Positions 60,251-64,000 of a stretch of DNA of 64,000 bases are shown piece after piece. The notes below the pieces were generated by a model. The model was not told where the DNA came from and ran no database searches. It worked only from the letters and a program-made list of their open reading frames with translations. Source of the stretch: Akebia trifoliata (lineage: Eukaryota > Streptophyta > Magnoliopsida > Ranunculales > Lardizabalaceae); contig CM030709.1 of NCBI GenBank assembly GCA_017979445.1, forward strand, positions 3,224,001 to 3,288,000, given 5' to 3'. The first letter of the stretch is position 1; each line of letters begins with the position of its first letter. The position numbers and the translations under genes were made by a program.

Positions 60251-61266
60251 AATTTTTATGTAAATTGATTTTCTTGTATATTTTATTTATTGTAATCGAT
60301 CAATATATAAGATTGTTTCAAGTGGTGCTTAACTTAAAGATAGATTATCCAAGTAAAATTCCATTGAAGATCAAGTTCAAAGGAGATATCAAGAAGATTG
60401 AATGAAAAATTTAACATCAAAAGAATGAAGGACAAGACTAAGTTTAACACTCGTGAATCTCATTTTTTTCTATCTTGAGTAACCCAACATATTTGGTTGA
60501 CCGCCCAAACTTGATAATCTCTTTTTTTTGTTCACTTAAGCGACCAGGATTGTTCGATTGATTGAATCTAAAAGTCTCAAAGCTCTTGAGTTTGGTCACT
60601 CAATCAACCAAGCACTAAGAAACAGTCTTGTGATCTTTTCTAAATCTGTTTCAAACGAACATATTTTTCAAGATAAATCTAATCTTTTGATTTCTCCAAA
60701 CTTGTTGACTTTTTTAGAGTCTATCCTAGTTTGTTAGGGTTTCTCATTTAAACTCTATTCCTCATTCTCTTCTTTAAATAAGAGAGACCTCTCAAAGTTT
60801 CTCATCAAATAAAAAGAAAAGTAAAATATTTTTAGATCTAAGAGATAATCTCTTAGTTTTTCATTTCTTCTTTCTTCTTCTCTTGTCCTTCTCTTGGTAA
60901 TATTCTGGGTTAGAAAAAGAGAGAAAGTTGCTTTATTAGTTATTCTCCACTAAGATTTCTCGTTGTGAAGTCTTAGAATGACTTGGGTGAAAGTCTTCAA
61001 CATAGTATTGTGGCGGTGTGCTCACTTTTCTAAGTAAGCGGTTGTAATCCGAAAGCATTGAATAAAAAGACACCAGGTCAAGATTTTGAGGTTTTTGAGA
61101 GAAGAGTAAGGACCAAGATTACTAAACCATTATAAATTTGTGCCTTTTATGTGGTTTGAATTTCTCTGAACTCTACTACTATAGTTGTTTATGCAAATCT
61201 AATTGTCTAATTTTGCTATTGCTTGGTTTAAATTTTTATATAGACTTGACTTGGTAGAATACCTAT

Positions 61267-61284
61267 CCCCCCCCCCCCCCCCCC
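61267..61284. repeat. Poly-C run, 18 nt
   Basis: An uninterrupted C homopolymer in AT-rich DNA. A shorter C run occurs near 43767-43779. Confidence 0.9.
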
Positions 61285-63109
61285 TTAGGTGTTCTTATTA
61301 GTAATTTTAATATATATAAAGCACTTGAACAAGGTGATGAATGAGAAAATAGACAACTCTGGAACTGCACTTACACACTAGAAACTCTTAGAAGAGTAGA
61401 AATTGATTCGACTCCCTCAATGGTGACAGGATTTACATTCTTGAATAATTCACCATAAGAAAAGTACCCTCATTAATATTCAACAATTTTATATAGTCAG
61501 TGAAGTGTAGGAAAAATTTATAAATTTTGCAGATTTATGTGACCAAGTGGCACATTTTGAACCATGATATAAGTGGGACCTATACCTTGTTTGATGCGAG
61601 TTCACTTGGGTATTTATTGTCCTCATTAAAGAGAATATTTTCATTTATTAAGTTGTCCAACACCTTTTATGGATGATGAGAAATCGACTCTAAATAACCC
61701 TTACTAGTCATGGTTTGTTTTTATATGATTTGTGGAACTCTTGAATTTTATTAATGAAACTCTTTAGCCTCATATTGGATAGGTATAAGGAAAATGTCTA
61801 GTTCTTACATATCACTTAAATAAATATGAAAGAGAGACTTGGGTAAAGCCATGCACATGCAAGGGGGGCATGGGCTCAAGAAGGATTTAAAACCCATGGT
61901 CCGTAAATCCTTAGTTCGTGCACGAGTGTAGGGGAGGTGCAAATCTTGTCCACCTTTGGAGTTTTTTTGAAGGGACACACCTTGTTTTGATGGATCTAGT
62001 TTTGGACTCCATGTCTCTTCATTTCCCATTTATGTCTTTCGTTGTTTGGTTTTTCATGCGTATGCATTTTCTTTGAGAGTACAAACATAAGTGTTTTGTT
62101 CGCTAGGCGCATAGATTGTAGTGCTACATCTATATGTGCGATCGTTATATCCTGGGAGACAGTTTTTCACGAAATTGGGGGCACCAAATAGTGGGAACAA
62201 ATCTGTCTTAAAGACGTTGTGTTGGACACAAGCCTCGATCGATTTCTTCTTTAATTTTCTCTTTCGGGTTTGCATTTTATTTCTTTATTTCTTAGTTCTT
62301 TAATTTTCTTCTTTCTTTTCTTTTAGTGAAATCTGATTCACGGGTAATTACATAAATTCATATAGGCTTTTGAAATCTGATTCTCATTGAAGAAAATCTT
62401 GTTTGTCACCACAGCAGTATCATATAAATGGGTTTTTTTTTTTTTTTTCTCCTTATTCTCTCGTCTTTGTGTGACATTTTTTAGATGACTTCACTTGAAT
62501 AAAGTGAAATGGAGACAAATAAATTGATTGTTTAGTTTTACCTCTTATTGGACCGGTCGTAGTTCTAAAAGATTCAGATCCATAACAGCAGTACAGGTAT
62601 CCCAGATTGGGCATCTGTTCAACTCAATCAGCCCAAAATAATCCCATACATAGCTACTAGTGGACTGGGTTCGTCTCAGAAAAAGTTGGATCAATGAGAC
62701 CAGGCTGCATGGGTTTGGGCCCAACCAATTGTTCCACATTAAAATAGGGCATTGTTAAAGCTTAGGTCGGCCCGAATATGGCCCATGGACTCCCGTTCTA
62801 AGTAACCTCCTACTCTGTGGACATACGCTAAGTGCTTGTGGATCACTTTCCCTTTATCGAGGATTGGGAGGTGGGATGCCCAAACGCACATGTATTAAAA
62901 ACTTCGGATTTATACATGATTAAGTTTTTAATAAATAAACTAAAAATATATATTTTGAAATTTTCAAGTCGGTAATCTATTTTATATCATATCATTTAAT
63001 ACATTAAAAATGCCTTTTTGATATTTACAATAGTAACTAAGGTAGTTTTTAAGATAATAAGTTAATAAAAGGTTATGTAATTAATTTCCATTAGCTAATA
63101 ATTTTTTTT

Positions 63110-63411
63110 GGGTAAATTATACTTTGACCCCCTATAGTTTGGCATAATACCATTTTGACCCCCTAATGTTAATTGTGCTTACCTACCCTTTCACTAATGA
63201 GGTTAAAATTTAGATGTTAGTTTACTATTTTACCCTCTTATTTTATATTATTTTGTATTAAAAAATAAGTTTTAAAACAAAATTAAAATGTCCCCATCTA
63301 AGCATTTATGGAACCCTTTTTTCACAAGTATATTTTTATTTATAAAAAGAAACAACAAGGGGTCAAAATGAAATTATGCCAAACTACAAGGGGTTAAAGT
63401 GTAATTTACCC
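63110..63411. mobile_element. Foldback MITE (302 bp)
   Basis: The left end GGGTAAATTATACTTTGACC pairs with the right end GTTAAAGTGTAATTTACCC, and 'TTTGGCATAATACCATTTTG' pairs with 'CAAAATGAAATTATGCCAAA'. Flanks of TAAT(T)n on the left and TAAATTTTTT on the right suggest a target-site duplication of about 9 bp, as for Mutator-type elements. Confidence 0.8.
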
Positions 63412-63504
63412 TAAATTTTTTAAGAAAACTAATCTAAGGTGATTGTTGGAGTTGTGAGTTTGTAATTTTATACAATTTGATAAAATTAACCTTAATAATA
63501 CCAA

Positions 63505-63529
63505 GGGGGGCAGGGGGGAAGGGGCAGGG
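63505..63529 (+). other. Potential G-quadruplex motif
   Basis: Four G runs (6, 6, 4 and 3) are separated by two-base loops CA, AA and CA. This fits the G3+N1-7 rule with very short loops. It stands in otherwise AT-rich non-coding DNA. Confidence 0.6.
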
Positions 63530-64000
63530 TTGGTCTTTCAAATTTTTTGTCGAATCACTTCACTCTGCCCTTCTCTTATATATTAAAAAATTTCACCCAA
63601 CTCATATGCCCATCGAATATATATGTATATAAAAACTCAAGTTGGAAGAGTCAAATAAAAAATATTAAATTTATAAGTGTTTATAAAATAATTTTAATAT
63701 TTAGTTTTAGTTTCTCCCAAAGCATTTTTTAGTTGACTTAGTCGAGTTAACAAGTTGACATTATGATTTGCTTAGTAGACACGACTAGTTGGCGTTTGAG
63801 TATAAGATGCAACATAATATAGTACATGAGATAGGACACTGAATCATATTCACTATATCTCATCAATAATGAAAAGTTATGATCTACCAAAAGTTGTTTT
63901 AGAAATTAAGAATAATATTTAGAAGATTAATTAATATTATTAGGAAAGTTAAGATTAATTATGATTTTCTTCTATGCTTGGCTCTTGTTGTTTTCTATCT

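Larger units (their letters stand above)
57388..64000. other. Gene-free region downstream of the TAC1-like gene
   Basis: It contains the 3' UTR, a family A fragment (58885-59130), an hAT-like element (59641-60250), a poly-C run, a MITE (63110-63411) and a G-rich tract (63505-63529). The 61800-62330 stretch (GATCGTTATATCCTGGGAGA type) is not AT-rich and looks like retrotransposon leader DNA, but I cannot name it. No gene is supported. Confidence 0.55.

Noticed and set aside
1..64000. CRISPR arrays, bacterial operons, viral genes or toxin systems
   Set aside because: Nothing of the kind is visible. All genes are plant nuclear genes.

Overview
This is plant nuclear DNA, most likely from a flowering plant. 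The genes are intron-rich with GT-AG junctions and every recognisable protein is plant-type: an LHW-like bHLH factor, a DUF7722 small protein, 40S ribosomal protein eS7, a clade A PP2C, a GeBP/DUF573 regulator and two single-finger C2H2-EAR repressors. The gene-poor DNA is AT-rich and full of MITEs, SINEs and short LTR elements. I see no prokaryotic or viral gene and cannot name the species.

Layout. 1-5400: repeats only. 5400-11100 (+): leader, a 32-aa upstream ORF and a ten-exon LONESOME HIGHWAY/bHLH155-type gene. 11665-11927 (+): DUF7722 gene. 14020-17190 (+): RPS7 (eS7); one intron holds a plastid 23S rRNA fragment and another a MITE. 19855-21393 (-): clade A PP2C of HAI/AHG3 type, with ABRE-like motifs upstream. 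22200-29970: repeats, including a 2.0-kb tandem duplication and a 1-kb foldback element. 30061-31251 (+): single-exon GeBP-like gene. 31250-47400: repeats, including a structurally complete TRIM, a minus-strand LTR-type element, a foldback element and nested DNA transposons. 47766-48614 (+): SUPERMAN/ZFP10-like gene with a MITE ending 25 bp upstream of its TATA box. 48615-56770: repeats. 56833-57387 (+): TAC1-like zinc-finger gene. 57390-64000: repeats.

The genes do not form a pathway. Regulators predominate: root vasculature/bHLH, ABA signalling, trichome or growth control, and organ-boundary or telomerase-type zinc fingers. One ribosomal protein gene sits among them. Four one-base losses break otherwise well-preserved reading frames, and all lie between 7.3 and 11.7 kb. 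The other five genes are intact. That clustering points to local base-calling or assembly errors, or recent decay.

I did not find a convincing undescribed system. The most useful leads are the upstream ORF of the bHLH gene, the plastid rRNA insertion flanked by poly-G and (TG)n, the cluster of frameshifts, the ABRE cluster at the PP2C gene and the MITE at the zinc-finger core promoter.
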